Shown here piece by piece: positions 30,144 through 41,500 of a DNA stretch of 64,000 nucleotides. The DNA is from Drosophila pseudoobscura (lineage: Eukaryota > Arthropoda > Insecta > Diptera > Drosophilidae), in the NCBI RefSeq assembly GCF_009870125.1, contig NC_046683.1, positions 1,860,001 through 1,924,000 on the forward strand, in the 5' to 3' direction. Below the pieces are notes generated by a model. That model had not been told where the DNA came from and did no database searches. It saw only the letters and a list, made by a program, of their open reading frames with translations. The position numbers and the translations under genes were made by a program. Within the stretch, counting starts at the first letter, position 1; each line of letters starts with the position of its first letter.

Positions 30144-33100
30144 GTGGAGATCCCCCAGAGGTTCCCCAGGATGTTCGCCTTGGTGTTTTTTTTAGTCCTA
30201 GCCTTAGTTCTTTTTTTTGTCGTATTTATTTATTTATTGTAATTGGAAGAACTTTTTGTGTTCGATGTCGATGTCGATGAAAGTGCTTATACCGGACGAC
30301 ACGTGGACAACTTTCGTGGGTGAGCCCGGGCCCGGGCGTGGGCTCGGAGCTTCGGAGGGTTCACTGCGGATGCACTCTGGCATTCATTATTGATTTCTCG
30401 GGCCACACGGGACCCGGGGAACAGAACAGGTGTGTAACCTGAATCTGTCTCCTGATTCTTCAGCCCTCGGCTCGCCTCGCCTCGCCTCGGCTCGCCTCGC
30501 GTGTCCTGGGCCCGGGGCGAAGACCACCCCCGACAAAGGAGAGACGAGTCCGGTGCGGTCCGGTCCGTGTCCGTCTCGGATATATGCCTCACTGCACACG
30601 GGATAGAGCACAGACAGACACTCCCGCCGCACACACACACACACACTGAATTCTGAAAGTTTGCATTCATGCTGTGCCAGCGGTGCGCATACTTGCCGTG
30701 AGTCACTGTTCCATGGATCGATAGCAGCAGCAGCCAGGCAGCCATTCAGTTAGGCAGACAGGCAGCTGCATTGACTGCAACTTGCGGTTGAAAAAATTAT
30801 CTAAAAGATACAAACCCACACACACACAAACACAGAGAGAGATATGGGCGCTCTTTTCTGGTCTGGCTTCCCGCCCACTGCGAAACTTCCAGGTGCCATG
30901 CCCCATCCCGGAAAGGGTATTCACATTTTGAATAGAATTTTGCACTTAACCAAGGGAAGCAATAGTTTTGGAGTTTATCACGTGGCATGCGATATAGCCC
31001 CTCGGTCGGTGCTAATACGAGTATAATCCGTATCCGTTCAGGAGTTACTGCTTGAAATATTCCTTCAGTGTGGAGGTTTACAAACGAATATTCCGTTTAT
31101 AGTCTTAATATTCAGTATCGGATAAGATTATTGTACTTACGTATGACACGTGAACCCGCATCTATATAAGGGCTTATGTGGGTTTCCTTAACGCTAGAAC
31201 TTTTCTTGGTTTCAATGGAATCATAGACCAGTCTCCATTATTCGCAAGACTTCGATCAGCTTTCGCATGAGATACGAAGTAGTTTCTAAAGGGTGCTAAA
31301 TGCTTCGGCTGAGCACTCTTTCTCCTGATGTCTCTCGCTTTTTGTATAAATACAAAAAAGCGTGTGCACACAGGACGCAAAAGGTACGGCCGCAGGGTGC
31401 AGAGCTGCGGCTCTCGTGTCACAGTCGTGACAAGGGGTAAGGGGGGAAGAGGAGAAAGTGGGTGCGGAAGTGGGGCCAGAGGTGGGCACGTACTTGGGTG
31501 TCGCGTTCAACCCAATCCCGAGGCCAACATTCGGCAAACGCTTTTAGCAAGTCATTCTAGGCGGGGGCTGGCTGGGGCTGGCTGGGGCTGTGGTGCTCTG
31601 GGAATACGACATGGTCATGCAAGGGATGAAACGGACTGTTGTAATCTGTTGTTTTCTCTATATGAGCACACATGCAAAGATGTAGATACATATCATGTGG
31701 GGTAGGGCCTGTTGGTGTCCAGTCTCTGGCGAGAAAACCATAAAAAGTGCCACTTTTCCGATGCAATATACCATGTAGAACTAGTCAGAAAGGGCTTCGG
31801 ATAACGATCAATGCGGAAGAAGAGAAACAAAACCTTATTATTTTATTTAAATTTATTGAAAATTCCCTCTAATTCCCAATCGAAAGTCCTCTTATATATT
31901 CCATTGCTGTTCCAGCAATATTCCATTTCCATCTCTGTTTCTTTTTTTAATATCCGAATTGCTTTGCTTTTCTCACGCTTCTTGTTTTCCTTGGGGTTGG
32001 GGTCTAGGGGGTTGCTTTTTTTTTGGGCTGAGGGCCTTAAGGTTGAGTCTGATAGTCTGATATCCTGCGTCCTTTCAAACTTTATTTCGGCTTATTTTTT
32101 GTATATATTTTTCCCATTTTACTTTGTTGTCTGAGAGCATGCAAATATTTACGCAGAACACACATAATTGTCTAAAGTTATCCTGGGAAATAAGACTAAC
32201 TTTGTACACTCGCGCGCGCTCATTGATATCTATAGCAGATCTGAAGGATAGCTTAATATCTAGAGCGGATCCAAATAACAACAGCCATAGGCAGCAGGGA
32301 CTCCTACACAGCTGTGGTCAAGCGAGGTCAATCGTTCAGTCTGTTATCCCAACTGATTTATGGACACTTAATGACCTCTCACTCCATCGCCGATCTGGCC
32401 AAGGTGTGAGCGGGCCCAGCACTCAATAGCAGATTGGTCGCGTCGCTCTGGACAGATGTTCTCCCTGCTGATCACTTTTTTATGAGCGTGGGCTGCTCTA
32501 GACCTGGTTACGCAATGATTTGTCCGATTGTGGGCGTGCTCGTGCCTTTTGAAATCCTCATAAAAAACTCGTGATGGGGGTGGATGGGGGGGAGCGGCGG
32601 AAAAGGTGCGTCTCTTTAGTCATAATTGGCTGCCTAATTGGTCCACTGACCAGGCGCTGATGAGGCGAATAAGTGATTAGGTGTCTATAACGTAGGAACT
32701 TTCATTAGAATAAGAAACCTGCGCCAAGAGATCAGCATATCTCTCTCTCCCTCTCTCTGATCTTTTCAGCTGTCATCTGAGGGATGCTGCAAGGAGAGTC
32801 TGCGGCAGCATCAGATCAGAACCGATCATCAAGTTAATTATAAAGCGGCTGCGCGGCCTCAGCTGTCCGGGAGTGGCCCAGAGGCAGTGGCAGAGGCAGA
32901 GGCAGAGGCTCCCTAAGTCGCGTTAAATTGGAGCCGAGTCTGGGGCAAGGCACGAGCCATAAGAAACCGCAGAAATGCAGCTTGCAGTCGGAGCCAGACA
33001 CAGAGCCAGAGTCAGAGCCATATGAGTGGGAAAAGGGTCCCGAAGAAAGGGAGTGAGTACCAGGAACAGGTACCGCATCATCATCATCATGATCATCGTA

Positions 33101-36100
33101 TACGGGAACGGGAACGGGAATGGGAATTGGAACATTCATCCTGCCACAGGACAATGACGCTGTCGACGATGATGTTGCAGTTGCAGATCGGACTCCCTCC
33201 CCCTCTCACTGCTGCCCTGTAGGGGCACGTGCCCCTCGGTTCGTTTATTTACGATGCCTCGGATGTTGTCTGATGATGTTGCAAGGATGCAAGAATGCCT
33301 GCAACATGCGCGTGCCGTCTCTCCGAGGGATTCTCAATGCACCTGTTGGACCCATTATTTAGGGTCCCGCTCCTCGGAGCAGGAACAGGTTCATCGCCCG
33401 CCGCCGCCGCTCTACCTGTGCCTACAACCCCTCTCTCCCTCTCTCTCTCTCTCTCCCCCTGGCTGACGCTATAGATGCTATGCAGCATCAGGATCGGTTT
33501 TATTGACCCCAGCGGCATGGAACAGTTGCCAACAGCCAAGGACATGCAGCAGCAGCAGCAGCAGCAGTTGCAAGTGCAATCGTTGTTATCCGATGCGATG
33601 GCATAGCGGAAAAAGAGCAATTCAAGGATAGCACTGTATGGAAGCAGCTTGGGGGAACAACATTTGTCAATCGATCCTTAACTTCTTTCCTATGAAAACC
33701 TCACTCTTGCCATAGATCTAACTTCAGGAACCCAGAAATACGAAGAACTGTGTCACAATTGTAGCTTTCAGATGAGACTAATTGGAAGAAAGTATTAGGT
33801 ACGATTCAGTGATATATTTTATATCAGAATTCATATTCAGAGAGGACAAAGAGATCTTAGTAGAAGCAATATGAATTGATACAGTCAAACTGGAGTAAAA
33901 AGCTCTCTTTTTCTTCTTTTTGTGCTGTAAATGTTAGGGCTTCTCTGTATATAGGAATGATTTTTGAAATCAAAAATTGCAAGCGTACATCATAGAGTGG
34001 ATATTAGACATGGAGCCGCCTAGAAAAGATAGTAGCGCCTTCCGTTCAGTCTTAGATATATCGTATGCAATGGCTTTTCAAGAATTTATTCAACACCAGA
34101 AAATTCCAATCGTTAAGCTATTCGGATTGAGATGTCGATTCCATCAGAGGATTTTAGGATCTAAGCTATTGGGCAGGGATAAGGATATTTCTGATGTCCA
34201 TGGTTACGGCAGTAACCATATAGAGAAAAGGTTTTCCACCTTAACCCTCGGCAGAACCTTCTGTCTGTCGGCAGCAACTGACGTCCGGCAAAAAGGGAAG
34301 CCAAGGAGAGGGACATTGAGAGGGAGAGGGAAAGACATGTGCATGACTGCTTAATCTAATTTAGCTGCAATGTCCGGGGACGTTTTAATAGGAAAAAAAA
34401 ACAACAAACAAAAAACAAAAAAATATAATAAAAAAGAGAGAGAAATGAGACGCAGAAGTAACAGAAACAGAACCAGAAGAAGAGCCAACCCCATTGTCGT
34501 AAAGAAGAGGGCTGAGAAAAATAAGGAAAACCTGCGGGAATGCCAGGACAGCACAAAGCCAGAGGCAAACGTAGAGGCCCAGTCCAGAGAGCAATTAAAG
34601 AAAACGAAACGATGACTGCCATCGTGGCGATGATGACGATAATGATGATGATAATGATGATGGTGAGGGAGAGGTAGACCTGCAGATACTCGTGGAGATG
34701 GAGTAGATGTGTATGGGGCATGGGTATGGGTATGTGTATGGGTATGGGCTTTGGGTAGGAGGGACGCGAGCACAGTCAACCGCAGCGCCGGAAGTGCTGC
34801 ACAAAGAGATAGAGATAGATAGATACGAAGATACAAAGATGAAGAGCAGGCCAGACCCCGACCAGGCCATCGTCGATTTGGGCAAGACCGGGACAGACAG
34901 GGGCGCCCCGAGATCTCAAGACCAAAGTCGGGGGCATCTTCCTCATTTATCCAGTCATTCATTTGTAGCTGTTGTTGCTGTTGCTGTTTCTGTTGCAGTT
35001 GCATTTCGCGCTTGAGAGGGCACGTGCCCCTGTGCAGTCGTCGGTGAACCCACATGACATTTTTATACCCCGCAGCATGTGCCCCTCAAAATATACCCTA
35101 TATTGTGATCGTGTATTTCGATGCCATCTGGTTGTCTGTAGAACTTTGCGAATCTTGAGCAATTTCAGAAGTACAGATTTGGGAACTGTATCCTTAAAAG
35201 ACTTACCAGACAGTCCCATAAATAAAGTACCAGGTATCCCGAAGTCGTCGGCTTTAGTGTTCGCTCTTGTTTCTCCGCTTTTTTGCCTTTTTGTACTTGC
35301 CCCTGGACATGGTATTGAGCGCGAACGATTCGTCGGGGATGGAATGTTTTTCTCTTCGACAGGGGTCCAGCTGCTGCCCACTCGCTCTCTTAGAACCCTT
35401 TTTGAACACCCTCTTCCTTGGGTGACATTGTGATAATGTAAGAATGATGTAAAAGTATCCGGCATACTGTGGAGATGCACCTCCACTCAGAGGTATGATA
35501 CGGCGGTGCATCCGAGGAAGATTTGCAATATTGTTAAGCTGGAAATATCTCTCACACGGTTTCTTTCTTTAGGTATTGCATTTAGGAGAGCATATCAGGA
35601 TCGACCTTTTGTGGGTCGAAACTGAAGATTTATCTGGGCAGCAGAAGACAGCACAGAAGCCACCTTCCATCCATTCTGCATCATATCCATTAAGGGCGGG
35701 TCAGGTGCATTTCTACAATGTTGGGGGGAACATGGGGGCTTCATTTTGGTTCAATCCGCTTAGGACCCAAACAAAACCAAAAAAACACCTTGAATTGAGA
35801 GTTCTGAAAGGAAAAGCGGTAGAGAAGCGGTAGAAGAAGTTGCACAACTGCCATAATTCGAGGAGTGGGGAAGCCCACACGACGCGTCGCTTCCAGGGCA
35901 GCCCACATGCTGCCTGCCATACGTTGATGTGGCACTATCAAGATGATGACGAATGTCGCCTTACCAGAAATGACATCGAATCGGCGAGGTGTGGAGTGGG
36001 GTGGCCTTGCAGCTGGCTCTCTCTCTCTCTCTGTCTCTTTCTGTAATTTCCTTGGGTGGAGCTCTTGTAGCGCTTCTTCCCTGCCACAGCTCCTGCCGCA

Positions 36101-36838
36101 CACAGTTCCTTCGTGGGCAACGCTTGAGCGACTCAGTTGATTTGGCGTTTGTCCTTCTGCTCGTACATAATCTGGACCGTGGCCCGTGGCCCGTGGTCCG
36201 TGGCACACGCTGTCGCGTCAGCTGGAAGAGTTACTCGGTCCGTCGATCCTTCTTCGATCGACTTGACAATCGCTCTCCTTCGCAGCCGTTGCACGTTACA
36301 CTACACGGCGCACGGCACACGACACATGACATACGACATACAACACATGCAACACAGCCTACCCCCATCCATGGCTTACCGCCTTGAGGCCTCTCCCTTT
36401 CCCCTGCTCTTGATAAGATAGACCTTCTGTCTTGGCGGCTGTCTTCGGTTCGCTGAGCAAATGGCGGGAAACCAAATCCACACACAAACACATGTCCACC
36501 ACCTTATCAGCCTTATTGCCTCCTCGCTTGGGAAATGCTCGACCCGACCCGATCCGACCCGATCCGACCCGAGCCTCTTTTTGGGATCCCATGCGGGCGG
36601 TGAAAAGCTCCAGCGATAAGCGGCGGCTTGGTGGGGCAGCTGGGGGCGTGGGAAAACGTGAAAAGCCAAAGGCCCGCTAAAGGTGGGAAAATACTCGTAC
36701 TAGTACGCACTCGTACGTACTTTATCTGAAACAATAGGTAGGCGGAAAAAGCCACAGAATGGGATTATCGATGTGGATTTCGGATTTTCGACTAATAAAG
36801 AAATGGCCATATGCATATATATATTTCAACACTTTCAA
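30144..36838. other. Gene-free stretch (6.7 kb)
   Basis: No supported gene. It contains a GCCTC-type repeat (30468-30500), CA run (30634-30646), CT runs (33430-33460, 36009-36035), CAG run (33549-33566), ATG/ATA-rich run (34630-34665), a GGGTAT run (34710-34750) and a CCGACCCGAT repeat (36539-36575). The open frames of 120-234 codons at 34351-35486 on the minus strand pass through His-Thr and Leu-rich simple repeats and show no family signature. Confidence 0.4.
36539..36575. repeat. CCGAC/CCGAT short tandem repeat
   Basis: Tandem pentamers GACCC/GATCC giving CGACCCGATC repeats over about 37 bp. Confidence 0.8.
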
Positions 36839-38554
36839 TTAAACTGTGGTCTTGGAAGGGTCGCAATCAATGCCCAATTTCTTCCTGGCAGCAGTGCGCG
36901 CCATCAACGCATTGCGCATTGAGCAGGCGTGCAGGACCTCGTTGTAGGTCCCGGTATGGAGACAGGACTGGTTCAAGAGCTCGATGGCCTTTTCGGGATT
37001 ATTCCGCTTGATCTCCAGAGTGACCAGGATTGGATATGTCATGTGGCACCTGGGATCCAGCTCGATGGCCTCATAGAGCATCGGGAGAACCAGCTCGGCA
37101 TTGCCATGCCGCTTCAGCTCCAAGATCGCACGGTGGACCATCAGAACGGGATTCTTGGGCGCCAGCTCTGTGGCCCGCTCAAAGCACAGCAGGGCTTCAA
37201 CGAAATCTTTCCGTCTGGCCAGCAGGCTGCCCCTCATCATGTAGGCATCGATACTATTCGGATGCGCCAATGGGACCTCGCCAAGCTTTTTGAGCGCAGT
37301 CTCCATGCGTTGCGGGTCGTTTTCGAGGCTCGAGAGATGGTACTCGGTAAAGTGCTTGAGGACCAGGGGACTGACGTGGCCGGGGGCCAGACGCGCTGCC
37401 ATTTCGAAGTCCATCAAGGCTACCTCATAGTGCTGCAGCTTGCTCAGGATGAGGCCGCGTTGGTGATAGACATCGGGATTGTCGCGAACCAGCCGCTCAG
37501 CCTGCTCAAAAGCATCCATGGCCTTGTTCTGTCTCCTTAGCTGAAAACAGAGGGCAGCACTCCGAATTAACGCATAGGCACGCAATTCGTTGCTCGCCTT
37601 GGCATCGCCGATCACTGCTTCGAAGTCCTGGTGGCACTCGTAGAAGGAGCCGGACAGCAGATGGAAGGTGCCGCGCATGAGCCGGGCCTCCGTCTTGTAC
37701 TGGGACCAGTACTCCAATGTATCGATTTCCTCGGTGCAGGCCGGGATGACGTCCTCGAAACGCTCCTCACGGAAAGCCCAGAGAGCACGAGGGAACCCGC
37801 GCAGAACTTCATTCTCCTTCCCCGGTCGAGGGAAGCTCAGCTTCAGCAACGGATCTGCTATAAAGGCCTGCATATATGAGTTGATGCGGACCTTTGAGGG
37901 AAACAGTGGACCTCGTTGGCGTATTATCTTCTTGGCATCGGCACGTGCCCCCTGCAGAAGGACACGCTTCCAGAACGTTTGGATGCTCTCGTATTCGGGG
38001 CTCCCATTGGCGATCGACGAAACGCGGAACAGGGCGCGGGCAGCCTCGAGATCGTTCAAGCACTCCTGCAGCTCCCCGGTGGCGTCGTAGGCACGGGCCC
38101 GACTCAAGTACGCCATGCCGTTGCGACAGTCGTACTCCAGCGCCTTGGCGGAGTCCTCCTTCACCTTGTCCCAATTCTTGAGCACCACATGCCAGACGGC
38201 GCGGTTCTGATACAGGACAGACATGCCCTGGCAATGTTTCCTAATCTCCGTCTCCATGGCCATGCCATAGTCGCCGACATCAGCGACAAGGTGTCTATAT
38301 TCCAGGTCACTGCTATCGCCGGCACCGTCTTTGGGCCCAAACGTCTCCACAGAGGCCTCCAGTGGGTTGTTTTCAGCCAGAATGGCAGATACATCGGGTC
38401 CCCCGTCTGGAGGCGGCTGTTCTTCTTCCTCGGCCTTAGCCTCAGCCTTGGGGCGCGGCGTGCTCATCTTCTTGACCAAATATTTTCCAATGCCGTAGAC
38501 CACGGGCGTGCCAACAATGAGCCCCAGCTGCCATTTGTGAAGTGTCATATCCAT
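36839..38554 (-). CDS. Tom70: Tom70-like mitochondrial outer-membrane import receptor
   Basis: A single-exon frame of 571 residues ending at TAA 36839-36841. The N-terminus MDMTLHKWQLGLIVGTPVVY has one membrane segment (about 9-26), then a Lys patch and a Pro/Glu-rich linker (about 30-65), as in signal-anchored Tom70. TPR repeats follow: about 110-170 (YQNRAVWHVVLKNWDKVKED, RARAYDATGELQECLNDLEA), a middle section with PLFPSKVRINSYMQAF matching the conserved Tom70 linker, and a C-terminal TPR series (YHQRGLILSKLQHYEVALMD, AYMMRGSLLARRKDFVEALL, ELAPKNP, YEAIELDPRC). Tom70 receives chaperone-bound precursors from Hsp70/Hsp90 and passes them to the TOM pore. The first TPR lacks the usual full helical pair, suggesting divergence of the chaperone clamp. 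The lack of introns and the divergence suggest a retrocopy or lineage-specific paralogue, but it is fully open. Confidence 0.82.
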   Translation of the reverse strand: MDMTLHKWQLGLIVGTPVVYGIGKYLVKKMSTPRPKAEAKAEEEEQPPPDGGPDVSAILAENNPLEASVETFGPKDGAGDSSDLEYRHLVADVGDYGMAMETEIRKHCQGMSVLYQNRAVWHVVLKNWDKVKEDSAKALEYDCRNGMAYLSRARAYDATGELQECLNDLEAARALFRVSSIANGSPEYESIQTFWKRVLLQGARADAKKIIRQRGPLFPSKVRINSYMQAFIADPLLKLSFPRPGKENEVLRGFPRALWAFREERFEDVIPACTEEIDTLEYWSQYKTEARLMRGTFHLLSGSFYECHQDFEAVIGDAKASNELRAYALIRSAALCFQLRRQNKAMDAFEQAERLVRDNPDVYHQRGLILSKLQHYEVALMDFEMAARLAPGHVSPLVLKHFTEYHLSSLENDPQRMETALKKLGEVPLAHPNSIDAYMMRGSLLARRKDFVEALLCFERATELAPKNPVLMVHRAILELKRHGNAELVLPMLYEAIELDPRCHMTYPILVTLEIKRNNPEKAIELLNQSCLHTGTYNEVLHACSMRNALMARTAARKKLGIDCDPSKTTV

Positions 38555-41500
38555 TGATGTTGAAACTGAATTAAACTCTTTAAGAAATTTTGAAAATATA
38601 AAAAAAATTGATTTAGGAGTTAGGTTTCGTCTGCTCTGACTGTGGATCTTGTTTTCAGATGTTTTCAGAGCGAGCTCTAGACTTTAAATGAAATCGTACG
38701 GCCGCCTGTGTAAGTAGTAAACTGAAAACTGAAGTTTTGATGGAGCTACTGACGATTTGTCTATGAATAGCAACTGATTCTTTCTCTGTCACTGTCACTG
38801 TCAGTCTCCGTTTCAATTCCTTTCAGACTCCTTTCAGAGATAGTTCTTGCATAAATTAATGATTACTTCATTGATGATTCTTGGATGAGCTCATGGGAGA
38901 TTCACGGTCGAATTGCCTTCACTCTCCATCCGTCCCTCCCTCCCTCCGCCTGGCGTTCCCCCTGCTTTGTACCAGTTTCATGGCTTGCACGTGATAATTG
39001 CCGGCCACTTGCATGGGATTTATATTCGGTTTCTGCTACTGTGTCTGTGTCTTCTTCGGTTTCGATTTCGTTTTCACTTTCGTTGTTTTTGTATTGCATT
39101 GCATTGATTATCTCGATTTAATTTATTATTTATACATACATAACTATATATAAAGGCAGAAACTCGTATTTTTCATCTGATTTGTAATACCAAAGTCTGT
39201 AATACTCTTGCTCGAGTGAGCCTAAAGAACGGCTTTTTGGAAGGGAAGGTCTGCATTAAAGTTCAATGTATTCTTGGGGCTTTGAGCTAAAATTGGTAGC
39301 TAGATCTGGTCTCGACCATATCCATCTACCAGGCTCCAACAGTCGCTCCGTTAGAGAGCCGTTAGAGAAAGACACACTCCAATGGCAGGAGCTCCATCCC
39401 GTCGAAGACTCTGCGATCTTCGTGTTTAAGTCTTAGATATGGGTGTATGTACGTATAGCTACATTGTGCATATAAAATATATGGAATTTATAGTGCTGAC
39501 CGAAAGTCTGTCTAGCGTAAAGCTTAAAAGCACGAAAGGTGGAAAACCGTTTCCTGGTCATGCTGTGGGCGGAAGTGGAAGGAAGTGCATGTGCCAAAAG
39601 AGGAATGGAATGCACCACTCCACACTCCACACTCCATGCTCCAGCCATCTCTCTCCTGCTGGAAACTCTGGCAAAAATGTCAGATGTCTGGGCCAAAAAG
39701 AATCGGAGCGTTGAGTCGGCGTGCCGAATGCAATTATGGAGTGTCTGCTCTCCAAATGCCAGAGCCTTTGGGATTAGCCAACAGGAGAGAAAGAACAAAC
39801 AGAAAAGCAAACAGAGCCCGAAAAAGAAACAGAGCCCAACCCAGACACAGATGCTTCCCGCAGAGCGTGGGCGAGACGTGGGCCACACCCTGTCCCAGTC
39901 CCAGTCCCAGACCCAGTCCTAGACCCAACAGCCACCCTTAATGGCTGCCGTTTAGTTTCACCTTTGCCCCCCGCGATCCCTGCCCTCCCTCAGGGGCGGA
40001 GTGTGCGTTAAAAGTCACGATTAAGCGCCGCATCAGCCCACTAAAGAACATCCCCCAACTCCCCGGTCCCCGATCCCCGGTTCTCGGTCCTCGGTCCACT
40101 CTCATTTCCCTGATGGTCCCGTTGTTGACTCTTCCGCTCGAGGTTTCGTCTGACCAACTTTTTTTTTGGGGGGTGGCTGTGGCATGGGCTTGGCTTTCGG
40201 GGCATAAACTGCATGGAATGAAGTAATTAATTGGGAAAAGTTCACTCCGCAGGTCACATCATGCGGCAAAAGGTCAGCGCCATCATTATCATCATCAGCA
40301 ATGATGGATGCGTGGAGATTTATCAAACGATAACTTATGGCCGAAATCGGAAGGGATGAGCATTCGATTTGCAACGAAATTGGGCTGTAGAGCAGTTGGA
40401 AACGGAAGGGTCTTTAAGCCACTATTCTGAATAATGCAGGATCTCTCTCTTATATCTATATAAATTAGTCTGATTTGATGAGAATATGTGTACATGACTT
40501 ACATATACCGCTTGGAGCCTGAAGAAAAATACTGAAATTACTGAACATTTTTTAGATATTCGAATCATATGCAAGTCGTCCGTCCTTGTCGATAAAATTG
40601 CATAGTATAGCATACTAAAAATCAAAACTGTAGGTCTATAGCCAGGTATATGAAAGCTGAAAAGCAAATTCAAAATTATATCGAGTATTTATGAGTTTCA
40701 GCATAAAGCTTTCTACTTATTCAACCTCTCTTCTTTCCCTACAAAAGAGTGGCCCCATAATCGAAGCATATAATTACTTAGGGAGAAATGTCATGGCATA
40801 GTTTCAACAGTAGCTCTGGCACTGGGGACTCTGGGGAATGGGAATAGGTGATAGGGAGCACAGCTGGTTCTTCCGGCGCCTGCTGCTGCTGATTGCCGCA
40901 AAATATGTCTCACTTCAGACCAAAATAAAAAAAAACGAAACTAGTTTGCGCCTAGAGCTTTGGATGTGGATGTGGTTCGGGCCCTGGGACCGGGCCTATT
41001 CCTAGTTCTTGTCCAACATGACATAAGAAAACAAAAGGCAACGCCCTGGACAATGGACCACTCACCGGAGGGACTGGGACTGCGACTGGAACTGCGAGAG
41101 AGATGGCACGAGAAGAGTGAGACAAAGACAAAGAGCACAAAAGCACAAAGAGTGGCCAACGGTCAAGAAAAGTTCCCAGCGCAAACGCCATCGCCATCGC
41201 CATCGCGACCCGATCTGGAAATGGGATAGTCACATGCACAGGGAGAGCACATCGGGCGCTAAATAAATAGACGAAGGCGCATCGCATCCCGATCGAGAGC
41301 GCGAAATATGCAAATGAGCTCGAGTACAGACCGGAATGGGATCGGGATCGGGATCGACATCGGGATGGGACACTAAGTAGCCCCGGACTGACCATTGTCC
41401 AGTGCGGCTCCTTGCTGGGGTTGCTTGCTCTTCAGCGATGTCTTAAAGTTTTAGGTCAATGCAATTTCCCTCTGTCTCACCCTCACCCTCTCCCTGTGCC

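Noticed and set aside
34351..35055. 234-codon open frame on the minus strand
   Set aside because: Contains HT, Gln and His repeats from simple sequence and a Leu/Phe-rich tail; looks like a chance frame.
34959..35511. Overlapping 175- and 85-codon minus-strand frames, the latter Lys/Arg-rich
   Set aside because: Several frames are open at once and no homology is apparent; basic composition alone is not evidence.
36929..38557. Plus-strand frames up to 213 codons
   Set aside because: Antisense shadows of the Tom70-like gene.
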